From: a virus
IMG/VR virus record: IMGVR_UViG_3300008120_000372
Location: 1 to 26,814 of that record
Direction: 5' to 3' (one strand)
Length of the DNA: 26,814 nt
The first letter of the stretch is position 1; the number at the start of each line of letters is the position of its first letter. The position numbers and the translations under genes are program-made. The notes beneath the pieces are model-generated. The model ran no database searches, was not told the origin of the DNA, and saw only the letters and a program-made list of their open reading frames with translations. Shown here one piece after another: positions 13,466 through 20,216 of the stretch.

Positions 13466-14494
13466 ATGAATAACGAAGAAATCCTCACCGTGTGCGCCAA
13501 GCAGACGGTAGAGATGACGAAGCATGGCAAGACAGAAGTTTGCCGAGACAACAAGGGTGCGTCTGATGTACCCCCATTTGTCGTGGTCGGCATGGAAGTC
13601 CAAGATGATGACGGCAACCAAGCAATAGGTGGTGGCATTATTCAGATGGACTTAGAGAACGGTAATCACCCTGTTGATGAACTTCCCTATGTTCTAAGCG
13701 ACCTTCACCAAGAAGGCATGACCGACTTCATGTGGCTTATGTTCGTGACCGAAGGGTACGCCCGACGCACAGACATTACAGACATTACCGAAGCAGACCT
13801 CAACGCACCTCGTGGAACTTTGGAAAAGGAGTTTGCCGAGAAGCCCGATACGAACATTTGCGAAGGCATTATCGCAACCCTATTCGCCAAGTCGGGCGAA
13901 GCAGTCACGGCTACCTGTTTCTACAAGTACGGTGATGACGGACTTCCCGTGTACGAAGAAGCCGAATACACCTATTGCGACGGTGGTGACGAGAACAAGC
14001 CACAGGGTCTTGTGGCAGATACCTTTGGTGCGTTTATGAAGTATTGCGAAGCATGGGATACTCTCAACGAAGCAAGCCAAGCCGTACAGAACTCCGACAA
14101 CCCATTGTTCACAAAGGAAGATGTTGCGTCGCTTGACATGAAGAAAATGCCGAACTTCCTGACCGTATGGCAGGTGTTCACCGACGACCTTCCCAACAGC
14201 AAGAAGGTTGCCAAGAAGATGAAGGAACAGGTAGCAGAGTTTATGAGCAAGTCCTTCATGCTGAAAGTGACGAAAGAGTGCTGGCAAGCCATAACAGATA
14301 AATCCGAGAAGGGCGAACTTGACCTTGACGCATTTATGGCGAAAATGGAAATCGTGATGACGGGTACTGATGAAGAAGCCAAAGAGAACTTCATAGCCGA
14401 ACTCACGAAATCATACAGCGTTTCAGCACAGGCACTTATGTTCGCATTGGGTAAGAGCCAAGTACCTGATGACATTTCTGGGTTGGTCGGGTAG
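13466..14494 (+). CDS. Hypothetical acidic protein, 342 residues
   Basis: Largest unknown protein of the cassette region. Very acidic, with DD/EE clusters throughout, no transmembrane segment and no recognised motif. The first 70 residues contain PPFVVVGMEVQDDDGNQAIG, the middle LPYVLSDLHQEGMTDFMWLM, and the C-terminal half is helical (SKKVAKKMKEQVAEFMSKSF, LDAFMAKMEIVMTGTDEEAK). It has its own consensus promoter, AAGGGG ribosome site and hairpin terminator, so it is a self-contained transcription unit. High acidity may mean a DNA-mimic or protein-binding role, but that is speculation. Confidence 0.75.
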   Translation: MNNEEILTVCAKQTVEMTKHGKTEVCRDNKGASDVPPFVVVGMEVQDDDGNQAIGGGIIQMDLENGNHPVDELPYVLSDLHQEGMTDFMWLMFVTEGYARRTDITDITEADLNAPRGTLEKEFAEKPDTNICEGIIATLFAKSGEAVTATCFYKYGDDGLPVYEEAEYTYCDGGDENKPQGLVADTFGAFMKYCEAWDTLNEASQAVQNSDNPLFTKEDVASLDMKKMPNFLTVWQVFTDDLPNSKKVAKKMKEQVAEFMSKSFMLKVTKECWQAITDKSEKGELDLDAFMAKMEIVMTGTDEEAKENFIAELTKSYSVSAQALMFALGKSQVPDDISGLVG

Positions 14495-14526
14495 TCACCC
14501 TTCTTACTTCCCACACTCCCAGAACA

Positions 14527-14566
14527 GGGCGCACTCTCCGAAAGGGGGGTGCGCCCTTCTTCTTTG
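14527..14566 (+). terminator. Terminator of the 13466 gene
   Basis: GGGCGCAC (14527-14534) / GTGCGCCC (14549-14556), then TTCTTCTTTG. The same stem sequence recurs in the terminators at 15323 and 20217. Confidence 0.75.
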
Positions 14567-14573
14567 TACCCAC

Positions 14574-14623
14574 TCATACGCCACCGTCGTAAGAAGATAA
14601 ACGGGGGACACCTGACAGCCCCG
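14574..14623 (+). repeat. Boundary element copy 8
   Basis: Core TCATACGCCACCGTC (14574-14588), GTAAGAAGAT, then AGCCCCG (14617-14623). AGCCCCG lies in the loop of GGGACA (14605-14610) / TGTCCC (14630-14635). Confidence 0.85.
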
Positions 14624-14664
14624 GGCAGATGTCCCTAGATGTCCCAGAAGAACTCAGGTCTGGT

Positions 14665-14701
14665 GTTAGCGCAAATGCTAACAAAGTTAGGCAAGCCTAA
14701 C
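14665..14701. repeat. Two adjacent GTTAG hairpins
   Basis: GTTAGC-gcaaat-GCTAAC (14665-14682) and GTTAGG-caag-CCTAAC (14686-14701), with another GTTAGG nearby, lie between element copy 8 and the 14760 promoter. They explain part of the ~330-base noncoding gap 14495-14824. TTAGG..CCTAA halves recall DtxR/IdeR-type operators; the spacing here is shorter. Confidence 0.45.
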
Positions 14702-14759
14702 AAGTTTGCCTCGCAACCTGTTAGGTGCGCCCAAGTATCGCAAGTCACAGCGAAATGAC

Positions 14760-14789
14760 TTGACAGACCATAGGTGTCCCTTGTACCTT
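14760..14789 (+). promoter_or_regulatory. Promoter of the 14825 gene
   Basis: TTGACA (14760-14765), 18-nt spacer, TACCTT (14784-14789). Confidence 0.7.
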
Positions 14790-14824
14790 GTACCTACTAC
14801 CACTACACAGAAGGGAATAGGTAG

Positions 14825-15295
14825 ATGACAGATAAACCACTAACGGAAGTCGCAACGGAGATGTGGCACGAACTTGCTACTCACCACGACGACCCATTCA
14901 CGATAGCGAAGGCTCGTATCTTTGCTATCTCGGCTGACGGGTTCAGTCGTATCCTCGTCGCAGGGGGAGATGTGTACGAAGCACTTGACCTCACGGCAAA
15001 TAAGTCGCTCAACGCAGATGAAATCGGTATCGGCGTGGAGACTTGTGGTTGGGCTTCACCCATAAATCACGAAAAAACTACGAAGGCAAAGCGAGAGAAC
15101 AACCTCGCCCCCTCAAAGCACCCACAGCGTCGTCGTGTTCGCTTGATTACCTTGGTGAACAAGGACTTGGAAGCAGGAAGCGCACTCGGCTTCTCTGACG
15201 AAGATGAAATCATCACCGACGAAGGCAAGGCGACGGGTTCGCTTGCTGACGCATTGGTGACGACCATTCTGAAACTCGTTCACAAGAACAACTAA
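14825..15295 (+). CDS. Hypothetical protein
   Basis: 156 residues from ATG 14825 (AGAAGGGAA upstream). Helical N-terminus (LTEVATEMWHELATHH), a strand-rich centre (FAISADGFSRILVAGGDVYE), a basic patch (SKHPQRRRVRLITLVNKDLE) and an acidic end. No recognised family. Monocistronic unit with its own promoter and terminator. Confidence 0.7.
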   Translation: MTDKPLTEVATEMWHELATHHDDPFTIAKARIFAISADGFSRILVAGGDVYEALDLTANKSLNADEIGIGVETCGWASPINHEKTTKAKRENNLAPSKHPQRRRVRLITLVNKDLEAGSALGFSDEDEIITDEGKATGSLADALVTTILKLVHKNN

Positions 15296-15320
15296 GCGAC
15301 CTCAACCTTCGCTTCCGACA

Positions 15321-15360
15321 GGGGCGCACTTGCCGAAAGGCAGGTGCGCCTCTTTCGTTT
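15321..15360 (+). terminator. Terminator of the 14825 gene
   Basis: GGCGCAC-t-TGCC-gaaa-GGCA-g-GTGCGCC (15323-15350) followed by TCTTTCGTTT. Shares the GCGCAC/GTGCGC stem with the 14527 terminator. Confidence 0.75.
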
Positions 15361-15371
15361 GTACCCCCTTC

Positions 15372-15420
15372 TCATACGCCACCGTCGTAAGAAGATGTTG
15401 CGCCCCACCCGACAGCCCCG
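15372..15420 (+). repeat. Boundary element copy 9
   Basis: Core TCATACGCCACCGTC (15372-15386), GTAAGAAGATG, AGCCCCG (15414-15420). The 3' end of the element forms the spacer of the promoter for the next gene (TTGCGC..TATGAT). Confidence 0.85.
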
Positions 15421-15427
15421 GTATGAT
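15398..15427 (+). promoter_or_regulatory. Leaderless promoter overlapping element copy 9
   Basis: TTGCGC (15398-15403), 18-nt spacer containing AGCCCCG, TATGAT (15422-15427), then six bases to ATG 15434. Confidence 0.55.
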
Positions 15428-15433
15428 GTCCAA

Positions 15434-15631
15434 ATGAACCTTTACTCGTGCGTCGTCTGTGGACACGGCATTGACCCGAAGGGCGCAGGAACTTACCATC
15501 AGGTGACTTGCTGGATACCCGTAGGCAAGACGAGTGGGGTGCGACAGACTGAACCTCTGTATCGCTACGCACACCGAGTATGCGTGGAAAGCCCACCGAA
15601 GGGGCAGGAAGAAACCCTGTTTGACTTGTAG
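15434..15631 (+). CDS. Small zinc-binding protein, leaderless
   Basis: 65 residues from ATG 15434: MNLYSCVVCGHGIDPKGAG, then TYHQVTCWIPV, later RYAHRVCVES. CxxC at 6-9 with later His/Cys residues (H23, C27, H49, C52) suggests one or two zinc sites. The longer frame to 15344 crosses the element and is rejected in favour of the ATG six bases after TATGAT. Function is unknown. It converges with the 53-residue gene. Confidence 0.65.
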   Translation: MNLYSCVVCGHGIDPKGAGTYHQVTCWIPVGKTSGVRQTEPLYRYAHRVCVESPPKGQEETLFDL

Positions 15632-15685
15632 TTAGTTAGACAGCAGGAATAACAGCACTACCAAAACACCGATAAAGACAGACAC

Positions 15686-15847
15686 TTAGTTTGTGTCGCT
15701 GACGCAAGGGTGTTCTGTGATTTTGGCGAGGCACTCAGAACATACTCTGATGTCGCCTACACCGATACCAATGTAGTGACCGTACCCGTATGGGGTCGGC
15801 TTGTCGCACTTGTCGCAGGTGGACAAGTCAAATGCGCTGGTTTTCAT
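15686..15847 (-). CDS. Small CxxC zinc-finger protein
   Basis: 53 residues from ATG 15847, preceded by AGGAG. It reads STCDKCDKPTPYGYGHYIGI, then VGDIRVCSECLAKITEHPC: two CxxC knuckles (11-14 and 36-39), a typical small zinc ribbon. Eight bases after the LysM gene and probably co-transcribed with it. Confidence 0.7.
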   Translation of the reverse strand: MKTSAFDLSTCDKCDKPTPYGYGHYIGIGVGDIRVCSECLAKITEHPCVSDTN

Positions 15848-15854
15848 TTTTCTC

Positions 15855-16139
15855 CTAAGGCTTACTTGTTAGTTCTATTGCTTGACCAATGCGTACGAGT
15901 TCTGTTCCACGCTTCTCAACTAGGTCGTGTACGGCACTCTCTATTGAGCCTTGACAGTTTCGCTCAGCGATAGCCCAAAGCGTGTCGTTTTGCTCAACGA
16001 TTACTTTCGTTGGGTGGCATTTGTAGTTGTCCCAACTCTCTATGGAACTCTTTGCCAACCAAAATACACCCAATGCCACCGTTCCCCAAAAGGCGAAACG
16101 AACCATTGAGCGAACTCTGTAATAGTGATAAGTGCGCAT
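15855..16139 (-). CDS. Membrane-anchored LysM-like protein, leaderless
   Basis: 94 residues from ATG 16139, fixed by TTGACT-N17-TACGAT six bases upstream; the longer frame to 16274 is rejected. Basic start (MRTYHYYRVR), one transmembrane helix (about 12-29, MVRFAFWGTVALGVFWLA), then residues 46-91 VIVEQNDTLWAIAERNC, HDLVEKRG, VRIGQAIEL, which fit a LysM peptidoglycan-binding module (V..gDTLw.IA......l...N......i..Gq.l.l). The predicted topology is N-in with LysM outside, so it would hold the wall side of the membrane, as in lysis or superinfection-control proteins; the role is inferred. Confidence 0.75.
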   Translation of the reverse strand: MRTYHYYRVRSMVRFAFWGTVALGVFWLAKSSIESWDNYKCHPTKVIVEQNDTLWAIAERNCQGSIESAVHDLVEKRGTELVRIGQAIELTSKP

Positions 16140-16145
16140 AGATGT

Positions 16146-16174
16146 ATCGTAAGCAACCGATTTGTAAAAGTCAA
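16146..16174 (-). promoter_or_regulatory. Leaderless promoter of the LysM gene
   Basis: - strand TTGACT (16174-16169), 17-nt spacer, TACGAT (16151-16146), six bases to ATG 16139. Confidence 0.75.
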
Positions 16175-16200
16175 GCATTTGATTTCCGACGGACAACTCC

Positions 16201-16250
16201 TCATACGCCACCGTCACCAGAAGAACTTTGCGCGCTGCGCGAGAGCCCCG
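16201..16250 (+). repeat. Boundary element copy 10
   Basis: Core TCATACGCCACCGTC (16201-16215), ACCAGAAGAAC, AGCCCCG (16244-16250). Lies between divergent promoters. Confidence 0.85.
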
Positions 16251-16260
16251 TTGGGAGACG

Positions 16261-16280
16261 TTAGTTAGGCGCACCTAACC
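16261..16280. promoter_or_regulatory. DtxR/IdeR-box-like inverted repeat
   Basis: TTAGTTAGGCGCACCTAACC contains GTTAGG-cgca-CCTAAC (16264-16279). It resembles the iron-regulator box TTAGGTTAGSCTAACCTAA apart from a one-base length difference. It sits between the divergent promoters at 16174 and 16337. Binding is inference. Confidence 0.3.
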
Positions 16281-16336
16281 AGAACTTCTCCTCGTCGCCC
16301 TGTCCCAGCCCGTGCCAAAAGACACACAAATAGGAC

Positions 16337-16365
16337 TTGCGTTTAGTGGTACATCACGCTATCTT
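16337..16365 (+). promoter_or_regulatory. Promoter of the 16391-18186 operon
   Basis: TTGCGT (16337-16342), 17-nt spacer, TATCTT (16360-16365), leader with AAGGGAG. Confidence 0.65.
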
Positions 16366-16390
16366 TGTGGTACACGAAGGGAGATACCTA

Positions 16391-16963
16391 ATGGGTATGG
16401 ATGTAATGGGGAAGAACCCCACAGACGAAAAGGGCGAATACTTCCGCAACAACATTTGGTGGTGGCATCCGCTTTGGGACTACTGCTCGGCTATCGCACC
16501 CGAAATCTGCGACCAAGTAGAGAACGCACACTCCAACGACGGTGACGGACTTGACGCACTTGATAGTGAAGAACTCTCCAAGCGTCTGTACGCTTCACTC
16601 AAAGATGGAACAGCAAAGCAATACATCAAAGAGCGCACAGAGTTCATCAACACGCTTCCAAAGCGTCTGTGCGTTCATTGTCGCTCAACGGGTACTCGTC
16701 AATGGCTCACGAAGGCAAATGGCGACCAGCGTTCAGCGTGGGAGTACGACTACATGAGTGACATCTTCGGACAAGGGCAGACGCTCCCCGAATACACACC
16801 TGTCACGCCCGAAAACGGAGAAACGATTACCGAAACAATGTGTAATGGATGTAATGGTGAAGGCAAGCAAGAGCCACACATGGCGAGTTATGCCATAAAC
16901 CAACAGAACATCCGTGAGTTCGCCCGCTTTCTAAAAACCTGTGGTGGCTTTGCCATCTGCTGA
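16391..16963 (+). CDS. Conserved phage-type hypothetical protein with Cys pairs
   Basis: 190 residues from ATG 16391 (AAGGGAG upstream). Begins MGMDVMGKNPTDEKGEYFRN, then NIWWWHPLWDYC, a start I associate with a widespread phage/bacterial protein of unknown function. CVHC (about 97-100) and CNGCNGEG (about 159-166) form a DnaJ-like zinc pair. First gene of a six-gene operon. The frame extending to 16337 runs through the promoter and is rejected. Confidence 0.7.
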   Translation: MGMDVMGKNPTDEKGEYFRNNIWWWHPLWDYCSAIAPEICDQVENAHSNDGDGLDALDSEELSKRLYASLKDGTAKQYIKERTEFINTLPKRLCVHCRSTGTRQWLTKANGDQRSAWEYDYMSDIFGQGQTLPEYTPVTPENGETITETMCNGCNGEGKQEPHMASYAINQQNIREFARFLKTCGGFAIC

Positions 16964-17003
16964 TGTAATACCAATAACCAACCAACAAACAAAGGAAAGA
17001 AAA

Positions 17004-17225
17004 ATGCCAAAGACCAAGAAAGAAAAAATCGTCGCAGAACGCCTGTGCGAACTGCGACTAGAAAACGACCTGACGCAAGAGCAACTCGCACAAGCGTCGG
17101 GTATTGACCGCAAGACGGTGAACCGCATTGAGAACGGACACTTCTCACCAAACCTTGACACGCTGTTCCGCCTGTGCGAAGCCATTGGCGTAAAGCCAGC
17201 AGAACTGTTCGTCGGTATCAAGTGA
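17004..17225 (+). CDS. XRE-family HTH regulator
   Basis: 73 residues from ATG 17004 (AAAGGAAAG upstream). ERLCELRLENDLTQEQLAQA, then SGIDRKTVNRIENGHFSPNL and DTLFRLCEAIGVKPAELF is a full Cro/cI-type helix-turn-helix with the usual 'tQeqLA...gi....v.riEnG...p.l.tL..la.al' signature. There is no extra domain, so it is a minimal repressor, likely to act on its own operon or a neighbouring cassette. It overlaps the next gene by GTGA. Confidence 0.92.
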   Translation: MPKTKKEKIVAERLCELRLENDLTQEQLAQASGIDRKTVNRIENGHFSPNLDTLFRLCEAIGVKPAELFVGIK

Positions 17226-17455
17226 ACCTGACACAGTTTCCAAAAGATGTCCAAGACTTCTTCGCCAATAAGACCGAAGAAGAAACGCTGGACATCCAAG
17301 TAAAGATGGCAGAACGCTTGGCAACCGCAATAGAAAAGTGGGACAAGGAAAAAATGCCATCCTTGCGCCTGTTGGACATCCTTGCGGTTGAGGGTATGTC
17401 ACTCACTATCGGAGATACGGCTTCTAAGGCTTTCTTCCGTGAGGTGAAAAAGTGA
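17222..17455 (+). CDS. Hypothetical helical protein
   Basis: 77 residues from GTG 17222, overlapping the XRE stop (GTGA). NLTQFPKDVQDFFANKTEEE, then LDIQVKMAERLATAIEKWDK and a C-terminal helix. No recognised family. Because it is tightly coupled to the XRE gene it could be a partner, as in some toxin-antitoxin pairs, but no toxin motif is present. Confidence 0.6.
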   Translation: MNLTQFPKDVQDFFANKTEEETLDIQVKMAERLATAIEKWDKEKMPSLRLLDILAVEGMSLTIGDTASKAFFREVKK

Positions 17456-17640
17456 CCCGTATCCGACTGATACACACGGCAGACGAGTTCACCGACCTAG
17501 AAAGCGGTGCGCTCGGAACTGTCACAGGAAAACGCCAAGACCCCTGGGGAGACACCGTGCTCGGTATCCAATGGGATAGCGGCTCAAATCTGTCTCTCAT
17601 TGAGGGGATAGACGAATACGAACTCATAGAGGAGAACTAA
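17452..17640 (+). CDS. DUF4314-like small protein
   Basis: 62 residues from GTG 17452 (GTGA overlap). TRIRLIHTADEFTDLESGAL, GTVTGKRQDPWGDTVLGIQW and DSGSNLSLIEGIDEYELI follow the DUF4314 pattern 'vrLi.T.Dp.t.L.pGd.GtV......g.i.v.WD.Gs.l.li...D.f.ii', a small SH3-like barrel found in phages and mobile elements. Biochemical role unknown. Confidence 0.75.
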   Translation: MTRIRLIHTADEFTDLESGALGTVTGKRQDPWGDTVLGIQWDSGSNLSLIEGIDEYELIEEN

Positions 17641-17642
17641 AC

Positions 17643-17789
17643 ATGGCAAAACGCCAAGTGCTCGTAAGCAAAGACATCAAAGATTACTTATTGGACAGCA
17701 TTATCGCTGTTCAGAAATCGCTCAATGATGTCTTAGAGGAAGTATCCAAGTGGGATACCGAAAGCGAGGTGTCAGATGGCAACTCGTAG
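17643..17789 (+). CDS. Hypothetical small helical protein
   Basis: 48 residues from ATG 17643, with AGAGGAG eight bases upstream. MAKRQVLVSKDIKDYLLDSI then IAVQKSLNDVLEEVSKWDTE is helical and charged. The end overlaps the next gene by 14 bases. No recognised family; supported by the strong ribosome site and operon spacing. Confidence 0.65.
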   Translation: MAKRQVLVSKDIKDYLLDSIIAVQKSLNDVLEEVSKWDTESEVSDGNS

Positions 17790-18186
17790 CATTATCGCTG
17801 AACCCTACGGAGATGGATGGAGAGGTCGCTATGCCCATTGGGACGGCTACCCATCTGTCAAACTCCCACAACTCACCAAACTCGTGCTTCGTGACGGAGT
17901 GGAGACAGTCCGAAAGACACTTCTCCATGACAACCTTTCGTGGTCTGTCATTGACCCCGATTACGAAACCCGTGAAACTGAGTGGAAGGTCGTGGAAGGC
18001 TACGGCGAGGCACACTCGGACATCAAATCAGTCAAATGGTTCACGCAAAACGACCATGAGTTCGCATGGGCAGAGTATGTCTATGTGCTTGGAGACAAAG
18101 CCATCTTCGCTCACAAGATAGAGAACGATAAAACGCTCTCTTTCGTGGGCGAGTATCGCTACGACGGCGAGTGGGCTTACGCCTAA
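17776..18186 (+). CDS. Conserved phage hypothetical protein (MATRSII family)
   Basis: 136 residues from ATG 17776. The start MATRSIIAEPYGDGWRGRYA then HWDGYPS is typical of a family common in actinophages and their hosts, with 'Ia......f.grY.HwDGyP' near the N-terminus; function unknown. Later WSVIDPDYETRETEWKVVEG and AWAEYVYVLGDKAIFAHKI. Last gene of the operon, followed by a clear terminator. Confidence 0.7.
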   Translation: MATRSIIAEPYGDGWRGRYAHWDGYPSVKLPQLTKLVLRDGVETVRKTLLHDNLSWSVIDPDYETRETEWKVVEGYGEAHSDIKSVKWFTQNDHEFAWAEYVYVLGDKAIFAHKIENDKTLSFVGEYRYDGEWAYA

Positions 18187-18200
18187 CCAACCCCTGAACT

Positions 18201-18236
18201 AGCCCCCATCCGCAGAAATGTGGGTGGGGGCTTTTT
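18201..18236 (+). terminator. Terminator of the 16391-18186 operon
   Basis: AGCCCCCATCC / GGGTGGGGGCT stem (18201-18231) followed by TTTTT. Confidence 0.8.
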
Positions 18237-18240
18237 CTAT

Positions 18241-18255
18241 TCATCCGCCACCGTC
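18241..18255 (+). repeat. Boundary element copy 11 (divergent 3' half)
   Basis: Core TCATCCGCCACCGTC and ACAAGAAGATG. AGCCCCG is replaced by a GGCGG-N8-CCGCC hairpin with GGGGCC, then GATGTCCCCCGTCGGGGG. The rest of the 262-base gap to 18448 holds GC-rich repeats and the 18395 promoter. Confidence 0.75.
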
Positions 18256-18394
18256 ACAAGAAGATGAACGCTGGCTGGTCGGCGGGCGCGGGGCCGCCGA
18301 GTGATGTCCCCCGTCGGGGGTTGTCGCTGCCGCAGCCGTCGTCGTCTGCCCGAAGACTTGCCTGCCGTGTGTGACGCACGACCACCGCAAAGAC

Positions 18395-18423
18395 TTGACT
18401 TAGGGGCAGTTATGCCGTATCCT
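18395..18423 (+). promoter_or_regulatory. Promoter of the 18449 gene
   Basis: TTGACT (18395-18400), 17-nt spacer, TATCCT (18418-18423). TGTGACGCACGACCAC lies about ten bases upstream; a near copy precedes the TTGACC at 21965. Confidence 0.75.
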
Positions 18424-18448
18424 TATCTCATTACCGAAGGGGGTAATC

Positions 18449-18874
18449 ATGGATAACAACCAAGCCGTGAGCCAGATGCTCACGAAAACCCACGCAACCA
18501 AGTTGCGTGACCGAGAGATAACCCGTGTTTGGAAGTCGGAAGCAACCGACTTGGAGACATTGGAACACACGAACGAGCAAGTTGGCGTTCAGGTGGAGTT
18601 GGAAGTGCGACACGATGCGAGCAACAAGCAGTTCATCGCCTCGCTACGCAAAGTTCATTGGAAGCCAAGCGAGACAGCAGGTATCACGATTACCTTCATG
18701 TCGCCGTTTGACCGCACGAACTACCCATACGCAACAGTTATGCGTGTACCCGTGTCTCGCTACTCGGAGAAAGCACTCAAAGCGTTTGAGCAGTCCGTCA
18801 TCGCTGAACTGCCCAAGTTGGCAGACCAACACCAAGTAATCGCCGACCTCATCGGTATCGCAAACCGTATCTAA
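18449..18874 (+). CDS. Hypothetical protein
   Basis: 141 residues from ATG 18449 (GAAGGGGGT upstream). Charged N-terminus (DNNQAVSQMLTKTHATKL), a strand-rich centre (VGVQVELEVRHDASNKQFIA, TAGITITFMSPFDRTNYPYA) and a helical C-terminus. No recognised family. Monocistronic unit. Confidence 0.7.
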   Translation: MDNNQAVSQMLTKTHATKLRDREITRVWKSEATDLETLEHTNEQVGVQVELEVRHDASNKQFIASLRKVHWKPSETAGITITFMSPFDRTNYPYATVMRVPVSRYSEKALKAFEQSVIAELPKLADQHQVIADLIGIANRI

Positions 18875-18898
18875 GCGCATAACGCTTACCGCACCTTA

Positions 18899-18942
18899 GG
18901 GGCGGGCGTACTCTCTCAACGGGGAGTGCGCCCGCCCTTATT
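18899..18942 (+). terminator. Terminator of the 18449 gene
   Basis: GGGCGGGCG-t-ACTC / GAGT-g-CGCCCGCCC stem (about 18900-18937) followed by TTATT. Confidence 0.7.
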
Positions 18943-18969
18943 GCGTGTACGGGCAAGTGCGACCCGTAC

Positions 18970-19020
18970 TCATACGCCACCGTCAAAAGAAGAACTCAGA
19001 TGGGGCGTTCGCCAGCCCCG
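18970..19020 (+). repeat. Boundary element copy 12
   Basis: Core TCATACGCCACCGTC (18970-18984), AAAAGAAGAAC, AGCCCCG (19014-19020). GGGGC (19002-19006) pairs with GCCCC (19015-19019) around GTTCGCCA; the hairpin is repeated almost exactly in copy 13. Confidence 0.85.
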
Positions 19021-19056
19021 CTGGATTACAAAACTGGACGTCCAAGCCGGTTCTCC

Positions 19057-19096
19057 GGTCGAGCAGGGTCAGTTCAGGTCGAGCAGGTTCAGTCAT
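19057..19096. repeat. 20-bp tandem duplication
   Basis: GGTCGAGCAGGGTCAGTTCA (19057-19076) is followed directly by GGTCGAGCAGGTTCAGTCAT. It overlaps the 3' end of the - strand gene 19089-19262. Confidence 0.65.
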
Positions 19097-19262
19097 TGAT
19101 GGCGTTGATAAGCGACTTGATGGTGTCGTTGGACAGAACTATCTTGTCGCAGTCAGACATGCGCCAAGGAAATAGAACCCCCACAGCGTCCTGTAGGGCG
19201 CAAATCAACTCGCAGGTCTCGGTTGCTATCTGTTCATAGGTTCGGCTGTCGTCTTTCGGCAT
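19089..19262 (-). CDS. Hypothetical small protein
   Basis: 57 residues from ATG 19262 with AGAGAGGAAG upstream. MPKDDSRTYEQIATETCELI, then CALQDAVGVLFPWRMSDCDK and IVLSNDTIKSLINAIND. Three cysteines, helical, no recognised family. It is the only gene in the left half of this cassette and diverges from the 19369 gene. Confidence 0.6.
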   Translation of the reverse strand: MPKDDSRTYEQIATETCELICALQDAVGVLFPWRMSDCDKIVLSNDTIKSLINAIND

Positions 19263-19332
19263 AACTTCCTCTCTCTCATACTTATTGAGGTTCGTTGTGC
19301 TGAGAAATGTAATGTGACTTTCGGCTCAAGAC

Positions 19333-19361
19333 TTGCTTTTGGAACACTTATGCCCTAGAGT
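19333..19361 (+). promoter_or_regulatory. Leaderless promoter of the 19369 gene
   Basis: TTGCTT (19333-19338), 17-nt spacer, TAGAGT (19356-19361), seven bases to GTG 19369. Confidence 0.6.
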
Positions 19362-19368
19362 GAAGGTA

Positions 19369-19554
19369 GTGAACGGAAAACAAAAACTGTTCGTGGACTT
19401 TTGGAGTGTGGTGATAGACCAACTCGGCGGTTCACCTTCCTACGAAGACTTAGCCGAACTCACACACGAAACACAGGTGGCTCTGTTCGGCTTTTGTTCG
19501 TGCGAAGACAACGAAGGCAACGAAAACCCCTACGAAGACTGCCCTCAGAACTAA
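19369..19554 (+). CDS. Hypothetical acidic small protein, leaderless GTG start
   Basis: 61 residues from GTG 19369, seven bases after the -10 box; the longer frame from 19333 begins in the -35 box itself. NGKQKLFVDFWSVVIDQLGG, SPSYEDLAELTHETQVALFG, then an acidic tail with Cys (CSCEDNEGNENPYEDCPQN). No recognised family. Own promoter and terminator. Confidence 0.6.
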   Translation: MNGKQKLFVDFWSVVIDQLGGSPSYEDLAELTHETQVALFGFCSCEDNEGNENPYEDCPQN

Positions 19555-19568
19555 CCAAATCCCCCCGA

Positions 19569-19605
19569 AGACCACTCAGTCGTGATGGCTGGGTGGTCTT
19601 TTTTT
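19569..19605 (+). terminator. Terminator of the 19369 gene
   Basis: AGACCACTCAG (19569-19579) / CTGGGTGGTCT (19589-19599, one T-G pair), then seven T's. Confidence 0.85.
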
Positions 19606-19620
19606 GTGTACCCGAACTCC

Positions 19621-19668
19621 TCATCCACCACCGTCGTAAGAAGATGTCTGGGGCGTTCGCCAGCCCCG
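19621..19668 (+). repeat. Boundary element copy 13
   Basis: Core TCATCCACCACCGTC (19621-19635), GTAAGAAGATG, AGCCCCG (19662-19668) in the same GGGGC/GCCCC hairpin as copy 12. Confidence 0.85.
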
Positions 19669-19776
19669 CTAACCAACGCCCCAGATGGGGACTCTGAGTC
19701 TCAGCCGACGCCTGGACTGTCCAAAGCAAAGAGCAACCGAAACCCTACGCCGTGCCAACAGACACACCAAAGAAAC

Positions 19777-19805
19777 TTGACAAAGACCCACAACTGCCCT
19801 ACGAT
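19777..19805 (+). promoter_or_regulatory. Leaderless promoter of the 19812 gene
   Basis: TTGACA (19777-19782), 17-nt spacer, TACGAT (19800-19805), six bases to ATG 19812. Confidence 0.75.
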
Positions 19806-19811
19806 AGAACT

Positions 19812-20183
19812 ATGACAAACACACTCAAATGGGGCAAGGGCGGTTCGTCTTGTCACCTGATAGGCATAGTGCGTGACGGGAGACCGTGCGACACTAGCGA
19901 AGTAATGAACCAAATCGGGAAAATGGTAGTGCTTGCCGTATCGGGCGGGCGTATGGCTTGCCTAGAAGATAAGGAAGGCGAGACAGTCGGCGTAATCCTG
20001 CCGATTACCTCAACCCGACGCATAGAAGTAGTGCTTGATTATTCAGACACCTACATAGTCAAACGTATCCGCTACATACAAACGGGGAAACTCGCACACA
20101 CGGAAGTAGTAGAAGAAGAAAAGTCGCACATCTACTGCGACCAACTCGCTGAAGTCGTCTTGGACTTGTCCACTTGGAAGTAA
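19812..20183 (+). CDS. Hypothetical protein, leaderless
   Basis: 123 residues from ATG 19812, fixed by the promoter; the frame back to 19752 crosses it. Strand-rich: SSCHLIGIVRDGRPCDTSEV, GKMVVLAVSGGRMACLEDKE, TVGVILPITSTRRIEVVLDY, then a helical end. Possibly a small beta-barrel; no recognised family. Monocistronic. Confidence 0.65.
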   Translation: MTNTLKWGKGGSSCHLIGIVRDGRPCDTSEVMNQIGKMVVLAVSGGRMACLEDKEGETVGVILPITSTRRIEVVLDYSDTYIVKRIRYIQTGKLAHTEVVEEEKSHIYCDQLAEVVLDLSTWK

Positions 20184-20216
20184 TGCGCTAGTCAAATCCC
20201 CCAACCAACCCCCAAC

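Noticed and set aside
13979-13986. GACGGTGG, an apparent inverted element core
   Set aside because: It lies inside the 13466-14494 gene, encodes ordinary residues (CDGGDE) and lacks the rest of the core.
13880-14577. Long - strand frames opposite the 342-residue gene
   Set aside because: No promoter or ribosome site; the + strand gene has a consensus promoter, ribosome site and terminator.
17004-17455. Toxin-antitoxin pair (XRE plus downstream gene)
   Set aside because: The 77-residue partner has no toxin motif; tight coupling alone is not enough in this densely overlapping operon.
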